Shown: positions 10,770 through 20,746, counted from the stretch's first letter. The stretch is DNA of 64,000 nucleotides from Melioribacteraceae bacterium (GCA_016927595.1 JAFGMI010000013.1:62001-126000), one strand, 5' to 3'. Notes: generated by a model from the sequence alone, not told the origin. Program-made: numbers and translations.

Positions 10770-10814
10770 CTGAAATGAATATTTGTGATTGAAACATTAT
10801 GCGAGGAAGAATTA

Positions 10815-12395
10815 ATGTCTCAAAAAATAATAATCTTTGATACAACTCTGAGAGATGGCGAGCAGTCTCCCGGTGCATCATTAAACGTGATGGAAAAAGT
10901 TGAAATTGCAAAACAGCTTGAAAAGTTAAGAGTTGATGTTATCGAAGCTGGCTTTCCCGTATCATCACCGGCACAGTTTGAAGCTGTAAAAAGAATATCG
11001 GGTGAAGTCGGGATAATAGTCGCTGCACTTGCCCGTGCGAAGGAAGTTGATATTAAGGCTGCATGGGATGCAATTAAGGAAGCTCAGAAAAAACGAATCC
11101 ATACTTTCTCTAGCACTTCAGATTATCATATAATCGGAAAATTCGCGCATGAACGTTATGGAAAGAACCTTGAAGAAAAAAGAGCTACTATTCTGAAAAT
11201 GTCTTACGATATGGTTAAGTATGCGAAATCTCTATGTGAAGATGTGGAGTTTTCGGCAGAAGATGCCGGTCGTACCGATCTTGCCTATCTGGCTGAAGTT
11301 GTAGAAGCAGCAATCGAAGCGGGAGCTACAACGATTAATATTCCTGATACAACCGGATATACTGTACCTTTCGAATTCGGTGAAAAGATTGCAGAACTGA
11401 AAAGACGCGTCAGCAATATAGATAAAGCAGTTATTAGCGTTCATTGTCATAACGATCTTGGACTTGCCGTAGCGAATTCAATTGCAGGTATAGAAAACGG
11501 TGCCCGCCAGGTTGAATGTACAATAAACGGTATTGGCGAAAGAGCCGGCAACGCCTCCCTCGAAGAAATTGTGATGGCATTAAATGTCCGCAAAGACCTG
11601 TTTAAATTTTCTACCGGGATAAACACCAGTGAAATTTATAATACCAGCCGGATGGTATCGGGATTTACGGGAATAATCGTGCAGCCAAATAAAGCTGTAG
11701 TTGGAGAGAACGCTTTCGCACATGAGTCAGGTATTCATCAGGACGGTATGCTTAAGAACAGGGAAACCTACGAGATAATGACTCCCGATTCTGTGGGTGT
11801 CAACAAAACGAAAATTATTTTAGGACGTCATTCAGGTCGCCACGGTCTTAAAGCACGTTTAATAGAACTTGGCTATACGATTGATGAAAAGGAACTTAAC
11901 AGAGTTTATGAGCGGTTCACTAAACTTGCAGATAAAAAGAAAGAAGTGTTCGATGATGACCTGCGCATTCTTATGGGAGATGAAGTCTTTACCGAGTCGA
12001 CCCATTATATATTGGATTACATGCAGGTAAATTCAGGAACAGGATCAATCCCTACTGCAACGGTGAGAATAAAGCGTAATGATAAAGAATTGTCGGATTC
12101 TGCAACGGGAGACGGTCCGGTTGATGCTCTGTTCAATGCGATTGACCGCGCGCTGGGAATTGAATCTCTTATAGAATCTTATCGTGTCCGTTCGGTTACA
12201 TCAGGCAGGCAGGCGCTTGGCGAAGTTTCTGTCAGAATCAGATCGCACGCACATTCCTTTACAGGTCGGGGTGTCTCTACCGATATTATTGAAGCGAGTG
12301 CTAAAGCATATCTCTCAGCGATAAATCAGAATGAGATATATCAGCTCGAAGCGAAAACATTGAACGCAAATGAGAAAATTACAGAAGCGATTTAA
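10815..12395 (+). CDS. leuA: 2-Isopropylmalate synthase LeuA
   Basis: Condenses acetyl-CoA with 2-ketoisovalerate, the committed step of leucine synthesis. The 526-residue protein begins [20 protein letters not shown]; the DTTLRDG motif and [14 protein letters not shown] carry metal and substrate residues. A LeuA-type regulatory dimer domain covers roughly residues 390-515 and is the expected site of leucine feedback inhibition. I place the start at ATG 10815, which has GAGGAAG about six bases upstream. A GTG at 10785 would add ten residues of unlikely sequence. It is distinct from cimA in the same operon, so leucine and isoleucine branches have separate synthases. Confidence 0.94.
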   Translation: MSQKIIIFDTTLRDGEQSPGASLNVMEKVEIAKQLEKLRVDVIEAGFPVSSPAQFEAVKRISGEVGIIVAALARAKEVDIKAAWDAIKEAQKKRIHTFSSTSDYHIIGKFAHERYGKNLEEKRATILKMSYDMVKYAKSLCEDVEFSAEDAGRTDLAYLAEVVEAAIEAGATTINIPDTTGYTVPFEFGEKIAELKRRVSNIDKAVISVHCHNDLGLAVANSIAGIENGARQVECTINGIGERAGNASLEEIVMALNVRKDLFKFSTGINTSEIYNTSRMVSGFTGIIVQPNKAVVGENAFAHESGIHQDGMLKNRETYEIMTPDSVGVNKTKIILGRHSGRHGLKARLIELGYTIDEKELNRVYERFTKLADKKKEVFDDDLRILMGDEVFTESTHYILDYMQVNSGTGSIPTATVRIKRNDKELSDSATGDGPVDALFNAIDRALGIESLIESYRVRSVTSGRQALGEVSVRIRSHAHSFTGRGVSTDIIEASAKAYLSAINQNEIYQLEAKTLNANEKITEAI

Positions 12396-12408
12396 GGAGA
12401 AGCGCTAA

Positions 12409-13710
12409 ATGGGTATGACTATTACTGAAAAAATACTGGCAAAAGCAGCAGGCAAACGCAATGTAAATCCTGGTGAAAATATATGGCTTAACGTGGATGT
12501 ATTAATGACACATGATGTTTGTGGTCCACCTACTATCGGAATTTGGAAACGCGAATTCGGAAAGAGCGCAAAAATATGGGATAAGAATAAACTTGTGATA
12601 TTTCCCGACCACTACATTTTTACTGCCGATAAATATGCGAACCGAAATGTGGAAATACTCAGAGAGTTTGCCAGAGATTATGAAGTTGAAAACTATTACG
12701 ATGTAGGAACGGAAAGATATAAAGGAGTTTGCCATCTTGCACTGGCTGAAGAGGGATACAATATACCGGGTACCGTATTGTTCGGAACCGACTCGCATAC
12801 ATGTACCTCGGGTGCTTTCGGTATGTTCGCTACTGGTGTTGGTAATACAGATGCTGCATTTATACTTGGCACGGGAAAAATCTGGGAAAAAGTCCCGGAA
12901 TCTATAAAGTTTATATTCAATGGAAATCTTCCAAAATATTTAACGGCTAAAGATCTTATCCTTCACATTCTCGGTGATATAACAACCGACGGTGCCACTT
13001 ACCGTGCGATGGAATTTGACGGTGAAGCTGTCTTTAGTCTTTCTATGGATGAAAGAATGACTTTAACGAATATGGCGATTGAAGCAGGCGGAATGAACGG
13101 AATAATAAAAGCCGATGCAATTACTGAGGCTTATGTTAAAGAGCGGTCCGATAAATCATATGAAATTTTTGAGAGCGATAACTACGCTGAATATTTTGCA
13201 GTTTATGATTACGATGCATCTAAACTTGAGCCAACCGTTGCGAAACCCCACAGTCCCGATAACCGGGATCTAGTAAGAAACGTATCGGGAACGGAATTGA
13301 CAAAGTGCTATATAGGTTCGTGTACCGGTGGAAAATTACCCGACTTCCGGTTTGCAGCACAGATATTATTCGGCAACACAGTTAAAGTCCCCACATTTAT
13401 TGTTCCGGCAAGCACTAAAGTTGCACGACTGCTTGAAGTTGAAACTTACAACGGTCTGACCCTTAAAGAAATATTTGATAAGGCGGGTTGTCAGATAGGG
13501 CAGTCATCGTGCGCCGCCTGTCTCGGAGGTCCCGATGATACATTCGGCAGGGCGAAAGATAAGGATGTTGTAATATCGACAACAAATAGAAATTTTCCGG
13601 GCAGAATGGGGAGCAAGAAATCCGAAGTTTATCTTGCCTCACCATTAACAGTGGCGGCTTCGGCAGTTACCGGAGTTATTACTGATCCAAGAGATTTTAT
13701 TAATGATTAA
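12409..13710 (+). CDS. leuC: 3-Isopropylmalate (and probably citramalate) dehydratase, large subunit LeuC
   Basis: An aconitase-family [4Fe-4S] subunit of 433 residues, similar in length to the compact LeuC/HacA-type proteins. Cluster cysteines are seen in CYIGSCTGG near residue 301 and in the SSCAACLGG segment near residue 367. The FGTDSHTCTSGAFGMFATGVG motif is the usual substrate and cluster region. It pairs with LeuD. As the window has both leuA and cimA but only one leuCD pair, this enzyme probably serves leucine and isoleucine routes alike. TAAGGAG lies before the ATG. Confidence 0.92.
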   Translation: MGMTITEKILAKAAGKRNVNPGENIWLNVDVLMTHDVCGPPTIGIWKREFGKSAKIWDKNKLVIFPDHYIFTADKYANRNVEILREFARDYEVENYYDVGTERYKGVCHLALAEEGYNIPGTVLFGTDSHTCTSGAFGMFATGVGNTDAAFILGTGKIWEKVPESIKFIFNGNLPKYLTAKDLILHILGDITTDGATYRAMEFDGEAVFSLSMDERMTLTNMAIEAGGMNGIIKADAITEAYVKERSDKSYEIFESDNYAEYFAVYDYDASKLEPTVAKPHSPDNRDLVRNVSGTELTKCYIGSCTGGKLPDFRFAAQILFGNTVKVPTFIVPASTKVARLLEVETYNGLTLKEIFDKAGCQIGQSSCAACLGGPDDTFGRAKDKDVVISTTNRNFPGRMGSKKSEVYLASPLTVAASAVTGVITDPRDFIND

Positions 13711-13740
13711 TCAGACAAACCAATAACCATCGAGGATGAA

Positions 13741-14301
13741 ATGGAAAAAGTATTAAACGGAAAAGCATATGTTCTTGGTAATAATATAGATACAGATCAG
13801 ATTATACCGGCTGAGCATCTTGTATACAGTTTAACGGATGAGGATGAATCAAAAAAGTATGGTCATTTTGCTTTATCGAGCGTGCCGATAGAAAAAGCAG
13901 GTCTTCCGGAAGGTGGTGTTTCCTTCATCGAGGGTGATAATTGGCAGTCCGAGTTTACTATCATAATCGGCGGTTCTAATTTCGGTTGCGGTTCCTCCCG
14001 AGAACACGCTCCTTTTGCATTACAGAAGGCAGGTGTAAAAGCAATTATTGCAGAATCTTATGCAAGAATTTTCTACAGGAATTCGGTTGACGGGGGCTTT
14101 TTAATCCCTTATGAAACTGTAGACAAGTTGATCGATAAAATAAAAACCGGTGACCAACTGGAACTTGATCTGGAAAATAATATTCTGAAGAATTTAACAA
14201 AAGAGGAAGTACATCATCTAAAACCGCTCGGCGAAGTACTGCCGATTGTTGAAGCCGGTGGTTTGTTTAATTATGCACGTAAATCCGCAATGATTTTGTA
14301 A
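13741..14301 (+). CDS. leuD: 3-Isopropylmalate (and probably citramalate) dehydratase, small subunit LeuD
   Basis: The 186-residue swivelling small subunit of the isopropylmalate isomerase. NNIDTDQIIPAEHL opens the protein, and GGSNFGCGSSREHAPFAL near residue 80 is the substrate-binding loop. GAGG precedes the ATG, 30 bases after leuC. The YLRT-type substrate loop of LeuD is replaced here by EHLVYSLTDED, which may reflect use of more than one substrate; that is an inference. Confidence 0.92.
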   Translation: MEKVLNGKAYVLGNNIDTDQIIPAEHLVYSLTDEDESKKYGHFALSSVPIEKAGLPEGGVSFIEGDNWQSEFTIIIGGSNFGCGSSREHAPFALQKAGVKAIIAESYARIFYRNSVDGGFLIPYETVDKLIDKIKTGDQLELDLENNILKNLTKEEVHHLKPLGEVLPIVEAGGLFNYARKSAMIL

Positions 14302-14319
14302 TTTAAAAACGAGTACAAA

Positions 14320-15927
14320 ATGACTGATTCAAGAATAATTGAATTATTCGATACAACATTAAGAGACGGCACTCAGGGTGAAGGTGTCAATCTGTCAATC
14401 ACCGATAAGTTATTAATCACTGAAAGGCTCGACGATTTCGGTATCGATATTATCGAAGGTGGCTGGCCCGGCAGCAATCCTAAGGACGAAGAGTATTTTC
14501 AAAAGGTGAAATCTCGTAAATTAAAGAATGCCCGTATAACAGCATTCGGATCAACTGCCAGATTCCCTGATAAAATTGAGAGCGATAACAATTTAAATAA
14601 ACTTGTCCGGGCTGAAACACCGTATGTGTCTATTTTCGGTAAGACCTGGCGGTTCCATTCGAAGGAAAGTCTCGGATTAAGCGATGACGAAAATGCAGAA
14701 CTGATTTTTGGATCGGTAAAATATCTAAGCGATAAAGGAATAAACGTAATATTTGATGCCGAGCATTTCTTCGACGGTTATAAAGATGATCCGCAGTTTG
14801 CCATTAAAATGCTGCAAGCCGCCGAATCGGGAGGTGCGCTTACTCTCGTTCTATGCGATACTAATGGCGGTTCATTGCCCAGCGAAATTAAAACAATAAC
14901 CACCGAGGTTGCAAAATATGTCTGCAAACCTCTAGGTATACACTGCCATAACGACAGCGAGCTTGGTGTAGCCAACAGTCTGGCGGCAATTGAAGCGGGC
15001 GCACTGCATGTACAGGGTACAATAAACGGCGTGGGCGAGCGTTGCGGGAACGCCAACCTCTGCAGTATTATTCCTAACCTGCTTCTTAAGATGAACTTGC
15101 AGACAAAAACAAAAATAAATCTGGACCATCTTACATCACTTTCAAACTATGTATTCGAACTTATGAATCTTGTACCGCACAGCAGGGCTGCATTTGTCGG
15201 GAAATCGGCTTTCGCGCATAAGGGCGGAATACATGTAAGTTCGGTTCTGAAAAACAGTAAGATGTACGAACATATCGAGCCGGTGATTGTGGGCAACCAG
15301 CAGAGAGTAATAGTATCCGACCTTTCCGGGCAGAGTAACATCAGATACAAAGCTAAGGAACTTGGGATTGAACTTCCTGACAAAACAGAGTTCAGTAAGA
15401 ATTTTGTTTCCAGTATCAAAGCGCTGGAGTATGAAGGATTCCAGTTTGACGGGGCTGAAGCCTCTTTCGAGCTTCTTCTTAGAGACGAGCTGGGTGAACT
15501 GAGCAAGTATTTTGAAATAACATACGCAAAAATAAACGTAATGTTCGATGATAATGGCAACGAGTATTCGGAAGCTGTTCTGAAAGTTGTTGTTGACGGT
15601 GTGGAAGAGCATACAGCGGCTGACGGTCATGGTCCCGTTAATGCTCTTGATAATGCACTTCGGAAAGCACTCACACGTTTTTATCCCGAAATCAGCAGGA
15701 TTCATCTGGTAGATTATAAAGTACGCGTACTCGGCGACAGGGATGGCACTGCTGCAAAAGTGAGAGTTCTTATAGAATCAAGTGATGGCGAGCTGACCTG
15801 GTCAACCGTTGGTGTTTCGGAAAATATAATAATAGCCAGTCTGCAGGCTATTACAGATTCTATTAATTATAAATTATTAAACTCCAAGCACGCGGAAAAA
15901 AATACTGAAAAAATTTCCATGCCTTAA
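14320..15927 (+). CDS. cimA: (R)-Citramalate synthase CimA
   Basis: A 535-residue HMGL-like enzyme that condenses pyruvate and acetyl-CoA to citramalate, giving 2-ketobutyrate for isoleucine without threonine deaminase. It has the family features that separate it from Leu[18 protein letters not shown] at the start, IIEGGWPGSNPKDEEYF, FGKTWRFHSKESLG, and FDAEHFFDGYKDDP. The metal motif is GIHCHNDSELGVANS. A C-terminal LeuA-type allosteric domain (about residues 390-525) is present and is the likely site of isoleucine feedback. It is the last gene of the ilv-leu operon, 18 bases after leuD. No ilvA is present in the window. Confidence 0.92.
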   Translation: MTDSRIIELFDTTLRDGTQGEGVNLSITDKLLITERLDDFGIDIIEGGWPGSNPKDEEYFQKVKSRKLKNARITAFGSTARFPDKIESDNNLNKLVRAETPYVSIFGKTWRFHSKESLGLSDDENAELIFGSVKYLSDKGINVIFDAEHFFDGYKDDPQFAIKMLQAAESGGALTLVLCDTNGGSLPSEIKTITTEVAKYVCKPLGIHCHNDSELGVANSLAAIEAGALHVQGTINGVGERCGNANLCSIIPNLLLKMNLQTKTKINLDHLTSLSNYVFELMNLVPHSRAAFVGKSAFAHKGGIHVSSVLKNSKMYEHIEPVIVGNQQRVIVSDLSGQSNIRYKAKELGIELPDKTEFSKNFVSSIKALEYEGFQFDGAEASFELLLRDELGELSKYFEITYAKINVMFDDNGNEYSEAVLKVVVDGVEEHTAADGHGPVNALDNALRKALTRFYPEISRIHLVDYKVRVLGDRDGTAAKVRVLIESSDGELTWSTVGVSENIIIASLQAITDSINYKLLNSKHAEKNTEKISMP

Positions 15928-16004
15928 GATCTGCTGGTTGTATATCTTGGCAGGTATTCGTATGTTTCAAAAAACTATGTTTAAAGAAATCTGCGATACC
16001 TTTA

Positions 16005-16607
16005 ATGATTAAACCCGTGTATCCGGCATTAATACTATTGACAGTCTTTTTTTTATATACCTGTAAACAATCAGATTCGGGCAATGTAGACGAACTTGAT
16101 TTCGAACTGGATGAAGCCTTACTTGCAGAAACTGTTACATTCGGCGAATTTCAGTTTTCCTTTAAACCTCCTCTGTACTGGGATGAATATAAATCCGAAT
16201 TTTCCGACAGGATGATTGCAACGATTAAACAGAAATCCTCAGGAAACGCCGGGTACTCACTATCGCCTTTGAAAATATATTTTAATCCCGGCAGCAACAG
16301 CACAATCACTGTTGGTAAACTTGCTGCAAGATCGGATTCTGTAAAAGGCAGCATTAACGATTATATTGCAGTACTTAATTCCCTGATGGGGAATGAAATT
16401 CAGCGTGATGGAATAATCAAAAAAAACAGAAACCTGCATTATCTCATAACCGAAAAAGAGAATCTTATTTCATATAAGATTGTTGCTTCTGTGTATGACG
16501 GCACACTTATTCAGTTTGATTATACTACCATGAAAATAAACCTGGATAATGTAAAACCTTCAATCTTGTCATCAATTGCATCGATTAAAATCAGCAGGGA
16601 AAAATAA
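16005..16607 (+). CDS. Putative lipoprotein of unknown function
   Basis: A 200-residue protein with a short signal peptide ending in a lipobox, LYTC, with Cys at residue 20. It should be lipid-anchored in the envelope. After an acidic linker rich in Asp/Glu there is a single compact domain (about 45-198) with alternating strands, for example FGEFQFSFKPPLYW and the C-terminal ILSSIASIKIS. The layout faintly recalls PsbP-like or LpqN-type lipoproteins, but I do not recognise the family. It begins 77 bases after cimA and 114 before pdxJ. Confidence 0.75.
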   Translation: MIKPVYPALILLTVFFLYTCKQSDSGNVDELDFELDEALLAETVTFGEFQFSFKPPLYWDEYKSEFSDRMIATIKQKSSGNAGYSLSPLKIYFNPGSNSTITVGKLAARSDSVKGSINDYIAVLNSLMGNEIQRDGIIKKNRNLHYLITEKENLISYKIVASVYDGTLIQFDYTTMKINLDNVKPSILSSIASIKISREK

Positions 16608-16721
16608 TTACTGCTATTTAATTATCATCATTACTGGATTAAATCCTTTTCTTAATGTAATTTCGATTATCTTTTTATTTAAGATTTATAATTTTCATCA
16701 GGAACATTTGGAGAACAGGAG

Positions 16722-17441
16722 ATGAAATTCAGTCTGAATGTTGATCATGTCGCCACACTGCGGAATGCAAGGGGAGAAAACCAACCGGATCCGATAACAT
16801 ACGCTTTAATGGCTGAGCAATCCGGGGTTGACGGCATAGTGGTTCATCTTCGTGAAGACCGCAGACACGTCAGCGACAGGGATCTCAGGCTGCTGCGTGA
16901 ACTCATAACTACTAAACTTGATCTTGAAATGGCTGCTGAAAAATCAATCATTCATATAGCCTGCGAAACACAACCCGAACTCGCCACACTCGTTCCTGAA
17001 AAACGTCAGGAACTTACTACGGAGGGAGGTCTTAATGTACTCGACAATCTGGAAAAAATTAAGACTACAATTCACGAATTGCACGAAGCAAATATACCTG
17101 TTTCATTGTTCATCGAATCCGATATAAATCAGATAGATGCCTCGCTGGATGTAGGCGCGGATTTTATAGAGATACATACAGGCAAATATGCCAACGCACC
17201 TACAGAAGAAGATATGTTGGAGGAACTGGAAAAAATAAAAACCGCTGCCAAACATGCTAAGAGAATTGGCCTGGGTGTTAATGCCGGACACGGATTGAAC
17301 TATATTAACATTAAGGAATTTATTAATGTTGAGGAGATTGATGAAGTGAGCATCGGTCAGGCTGTAATAGCGAGGTCTGTATTTGTCGGTGTTGAACAGG
17401 CTGTTAAAGAGATGATATATTTAATAAATCAGAAAAAATGA
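16722..17441 (+). CDS. pdxJ: Pyridoxine 5'-phosphate synthase PdxJ
   Basis: A TIM-barrel enzyme of 239 residues that condenses 1-deoxyxylulose 5-phosphate with 3-amino-2-oxopropyl phosphate, closing the ring of vitamin B6. It opens with KFSLNVDHVATLRNARG and carries VHLREDRRHVSDRDLRLL, VNAGHGLNY and the C-terminal SIGQAVIARSVFVGVEQAV, all typical of the family. CAGGAG precedes the ATG. Its presence implies the DXP-dependent route to PLP, the cofactor of the four Cys/Met-type enzymes in this window. Confidence 0.95.
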   Translation: MKFSLNVDHVATLRNARGENQPDPITYALMAEQSGVDGIVVHLREDRRHVSDRDLRLLRELITTKLDLEMAAEKSIIHIACETQPELATLVPEKRQELTTEGGLNVLDNLEKIKTTIHELHEANIPVSLFIESDINQIDASLDVGADFIEIHTGKYANAPTEEDMLEELEKIKTAAKHAKRIGLGVNAGHGLNYINIKEFINVEEIDEVSIGQAVIARSVFVGVEQAVKEMIYLINQKK

Positions 17442-17453
17442 TTTAACTATTTG

Positions 17454-18245
17454 ATGCCTTCGAAAAAATTTCTGAATCTAAAGCGGAAACTTGATTATCA
17501 TTATAGAGCCTTTGATAAAAAATCAATTTCTCCTGATCCGCTTCAGTTTCTTCATCGGTACTCCAACTATTATGACATTGAAATAGCAGGTATAATTGCC
17601 TCGACATTTTCTTATGGTAATATCACCCAGATTATTGCAACGCTCGAAAAACTTTTCGGACTTTTCGGTAACAGTCCCCATGAATTTATTAAGAATTATG
17701 ATATTAAAAATGACAGGAAATATACAGATAAAATAGTGCACAGATTTTTTACAGGTGAAGATATCGCCCGGTTCTTCTCTGGACTTCAAAAAGTCTATAC
17801 CGAATATGATTCACTGAACTATATGTTTTTACTTTACTATTTTGATGCTGATATTAATATTAAAGAATCATTGTCCCGATTCAGTAAAAACCTGGCTGAT
17901 ATCTGCAGAACAGGTAAAGTTACAAGTAACGGACTGAAATTTATGTTCCCCGATCCGGATAAAGGCAGTGCCTGCAAACGGCTTAATTTGTTTCTCAGAT
18001 GGATGATTAGAAGTGACGAACTCGATTTCGGATTATGGAAAGAAATTCCGACCGGCAAACTGGTTATACCGGTTGATACTCATATTGCAAGAATTTGCAG
18101 GGAATTAAAACTTACAAAAAGAAAAAACATTTCATGGAAAATGGCTGAGGAAATAACAGAAAATCTTAAACAGTTCGACCCGTATGATCCGGTTAAATAT
18201 GATTTCGCAATTTGTCATATCGGAATGAGGAAAATGGAATTTTAA
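17454..18245 (+). CDS. DUF2400 / TIGR02757 family protein
   Basis: A 263-residue soluble protein with the features of the TIGR02757 (DUF2400) family, common in Bacteroidota and related phyla but without an assigned function. Recognisable parts are the N-terminal LDYHYRAFDK, DPLQFLHRYSNYYDIEIAGIIASTFSYGNI, the KRLNLFLRWMIRSDELDFGLW segment and a C-terminal VPVDTHIARI. The last two recall the helix-hairpin-helix DNA glycosylase fold, so a nucleic-acid role is possible, but this is inference. The gene starts 12 bases after pdxJ; the ATG at 17454 is preferred to an adjoining TTG. No Shine-Dalgarno site is evident. Confidence 0.85.
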   Translation: MPSKKFLNLKRKLDYHYRAFDKKSISPDPLQFLHRYSNYYDIEIAGIIASTFSYGNITQIIATLEKLFGLFGNSPHEFIKNYDIKNDRKYTDKIVHRFFTGEDIARFFSGLQKVYTEYDSLNYMFLLYYFDADINIKESLSRFSKNLADICRTGKVTSNGLKFMFPDPDKGSACKRLNLFLRWMIRSDELDFGLWKEIPTGKLVIPVDTHIARICRELKLTKRKNISWKMAEEITENLKQFDPYDPVKYDFAICHIGMRKMEF

Positions 18246-18315
18246 TTTGCAATTAGTTTGAATATTCTGAAAATTCAACAATTCTTTTTAACTCATAAAC
18301 AAAAGCAGGAATACA

Positions 18316-19605
18316 ATGACTGATTCAAACAATTTTGACAAACCTAAACCGACAGTCTTATACAGATGGATTGTTCTTTTATTTATTAGTCTTGCAATGT
18401 TCGGTAATTATTATGTTTATGACAGTATCGCGCCTATTGCCGATATGCTTAAAGCCGATCTTGGTTTTACCGATGAAAATATAGGACAAATGTACTCTGT
18501 GTATAGTATCGCTGCTGTTATTGTCCTGTTGCTTGGAGGGATAATTATCGATAAGTATGGTACGAAGAAATCTACATTACTTTTTGGCGCAATATGTTCA
18601 CTGGCAGCAGTTGTTACCTGGTCTACAGACGATCTGAATGTTATGTTGACCGGGCGAGTACTTCTGGGTATTGGTGCCGAGCCGCTTATTGTAGCAATTA
18701 CGACGGCACTTGCCAAATGGTTTAAAGGGAAGGAACTGAGCTTTGCATTCGGGATTAATCTGACCATAGCTCGTTTAGGATCGGTTGCTGCAGACAACTC
18801 GCCGACCTGGGGCGGGGCTTTCTATTCGAACTGGCAGGATCCGCTTTTTCTTGCCGTAGTTATCGGTCTTACTTGTATTGTCGGCGGTACGATTTACTGG
18901 ATACTGGAAAGCCGGGCAGAGAAAAAATTTACTCTTGGCAGAGCAGGCGTAACGGATAAGTTTGTTTTCAGGGAACTTTTCGGATTCAGCAAGTCATTCT
19001 GGCTTATCGTTGCACTTTGTGTTACTTTTTATTCGGCAATTTTTCCGTTCCGGAGCTTTGCTATTAAGTTCTTCATTGAGGCGCATGGTACATCACGCGA
19101 ATTTGCGGGATTCCTGAACAGTGTACTGCCTTTATCTGCTATGATTGCAACACCGTTATTCGGTCTTCTTGTTGATAAAATCGGAAAACGTGCACTCCTC
19201 ATGATGGTAGGATCGATCTTTCTGCTACCAGTATATTTATTGATGGTTTATACCGGTGTAAGTCTTTATATCCCCATTATACTTATGGGAATATCATTCT
19301 CGTTGATTCCTGCAATAATGTGGCCTTCGGTTGCCTACATTGTTGACGAGAAAAAACTTGGAACTGCTTATGCGTTGATGGGATTAATTCAACAGATAGG
19401 TGTAGCCGGGTTTAACTGGATGATAGGGGCAGCAAATGATTATGCTGGTGCGAACGCACAGAATCCCGGAGGTTACGAACTCGGTATGTGGATATTCTCC
19501 GTACTCGGAATATTTGGTTTCATTTTTGCATTCCTCCTGAAGAAAACCGAAGAAGGTCCGAACGGTCATGGATTAGAGAAAGGTATGAGTGAGTTAAATG
19601 CATGA
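18316..19605 (+). CDS. Major facilitator superfamily transporter
   Basis: A 429-residue inner-membrane carrier with about 12 predicted helices in two halves joined by a charged loop near residues 200-220. The family A-motif is seen as GGIIIDKYGTKKS after helix 2, and again in the second half as GLLVDKIGKR. The substrate cannot be told from sequence; the general pattern resembles MFSD1-like or organic-acid carriers. GCAGGAA precedes the ATG. It overlaps the PqqD-like gene by eight bases, so the two are likely to be co-translated. Confidence 0.88.
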   Translation: MTDSNNFDKPKPTVLYRWIVLLFISLAMFGNYYVYDSIAPIADMLKADLGFTDENIGQMYSVYSIAAVIVLLLGGIIIDKYGTKKSTLLFGAICSLAAVVTWSTDDLNVMLTGRVLLGIGAEPLIVAITTALAKWFKGKELSFAFGINLTIARLGSVAADNSPTWGGAFYSNWQDPLFLAVVIGLTCIVGGTIYWILESRAEKKFTLGRAGVTDKFVFRELFGFSKSFWLIVALCVTFYSAIFPFRSFAIKFFIEAHGTSREFAGFLNSVLPLSAMIATPLFGLLVDKIGKRALLMMVGSIFLLPVYLLMVYTGVSLYIPIILMGISFSLIPAIMWPSVAYIVDEKKLGTAYALMGLIQQIGVAGFNWMIGAANDYAGANAQNPGGYELGMWIFSVLGIFGFIFAFLLKKTEEGPNGHGLEKGMSELNA

Positions 19606-19945
19606 TTCGGATTTCTTTGATCTGCTGCCTGTAAGAAATTGTGAATACGAAATGGAAGGTGATAAGGTTGTTTTACTTGTACCGCCAGGGAAGCAGTCCT
19701 TTTTTGACAGATTGTTTTTTAAGAAGCTTTCAGCCAAACCAAGAAAAATCGATTTGGATTCCGTTGGATCATTTATCTGGGGTAAACTTGCAGGTAAAAT
19801 CACTGTCAGAGAACTAATCAATGTCGTTTCGGATAAATTCGGGATGGCGGTGAATCCTGCTGATGAAAGAGTAATCAGGTTCCTGAAAGATTTGGCGGAG
19901 CATAAATTTATTTTACTTTATAAAAAAGATAAAAGTATATTATAA
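19598..19945 (+). CDS. PqqD-family peptide-chaperone-like protein
   Basis: A small protein of 115 residues whose C-terminal two thirds fit the PqqD fold: LDSVGSFIWGKLAGKITVRELINVV, then a helix and FLKDLAEHKFIL. PqqD-type domains bind precursor peptides for radical SAM enzymes in PQQ and other RiPP pathways. No radical SAM protein or precursor is visible nearby, so here it is an orphan. The N-terminal 45 residues, with LLVPPGKQSFFDRLFFKK, are commonly found in the Bacteroidota versions. It overlaps the MFS gene by eight bases. Confidence 0.8.
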   Translation: MHDSDFFDLLPVRNCEYEMEGDKVVLLVPPGKQSFFDRLFFKKLSAKPRKIDLDSVGSFIWGKLAGKITVRELINVVSDKFGMAVNPADERVIRFLKDLAEHKFILLYKKDKSIL

Positions 19946-19989
19946 ATGCTGTTTTATTGTATTATTAAAAAGAGTGTATAATCAATTAT

Positions 19990-20733
19990 ATGATCAAAGT
20001 TTCAGGATATTTTTTTTTACTAATGTTCATTCTTTTTGCGGGAAAATTGAGTGCTCAAACCTGCGGTTTCGGATGTCTTGGGCTCAGCGGTTTTTACGGC
20101 GGTTATTCCGTTTACTCCTACAAACCTGATGGCGTTAATGCAAGATTGAACGAAATTCTTCAACAACTGAACCACACGAGTTCTAAAATCAAATTTGATC
20201 AAACAGAAGGATTTAGAATTGGAGCTAATATTTTCAGGGCACAGTTCGATCACTATTTTTTAACCGCAAAGGGATACTATCAGTTTTATAAAGAAAAACA
20301 GTCGCTTCCTAAAAGGGGTGCAAACGGTAATTCTCTTTTAAGATCCACATTGGAATTAAATCACTGGGGTATTGGTATTGATCTCGGTATTCCGGTGTTC
20401 AGCTTTCTGGACTGGAAAATTGTAGAGGGCGGAATCACTTTTTACACTGCCGATCTGCAAAATGAATTTAATTTTGAACCCGATCTTAAAGAAACTCAGA
20501 AATATTCGTATACTGATGTTAATGTAGGCTATTATCTCGGTACAGGTATAATAATTGAGTTGATACCGGATTACATCAGCATCGAAGGTTCCGCATTCTA
20601 TAATATGGTTAGTATCAAAGATTTGGTTGATGACCGGAGCAACTTTTTCCTCGGTGAAAATTCTGATCTGAAAATACTTGATAAAGCCTCTATCTCAGGT
20701 ACCGTTCAGCTCAATATAGGCGTTCCACTTTAA
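19990..20733 (+). CDS. Secreted or outer-membrane protein of unknown function
   Basis: A 247-residue protein with a clear signal peptide (FFLLMFILFAGKLSAQ, cut near residue 22). The mature part starts TCGFGCLGLSGFYGGYS and then has alternating hydrophobic strands such as WGIGIDLGIPVFSFLDW, VNVGYYLGTGIIIELIP and ISGTVQLNIGVPL. Ending in an aromatic or hydrophobic strand fits an outer-membrane beta-barrel, but no named family is recognised. It lies 13 bases before the aminopeptidase gene. Confidence 0.75.
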   Translation: MIKVSGYFFLLMFILFAGKLSAQTCGFGCLGLSGFYGGYSVYSYKPDGVNARLNEILQQLNHTSSKIKFDQTEGFRIGANIFRAQFDHYFLTAKGYYQFYKEKQSLPKRGANGNSLLRSTLELNHWGIGIDLGIPVFSFLDWKIVEGGITFYTADLQNEFNFEPDLKETQKYSYTDVNVGYYLGTGIIIELIPDYISIEGSAFYNMVSIKDLVDDRSNFFLGENSDLKILDKASISGTVQLNIGVPL

Positions 20734-20746
20734 ATAAGGATAATCT

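Noticed and set aside
15142-15705. 187-codon open frame on the minus strand
   Set aside because: It is antisense to cimA, a shadow of strong codon bias in the real gene.
19598-19945. PQQ cofactor synthesis locus
   Set aside because: Only a PqqD-like protein is present; no PqqA, PqqC or PqqE-like gene lies near it.
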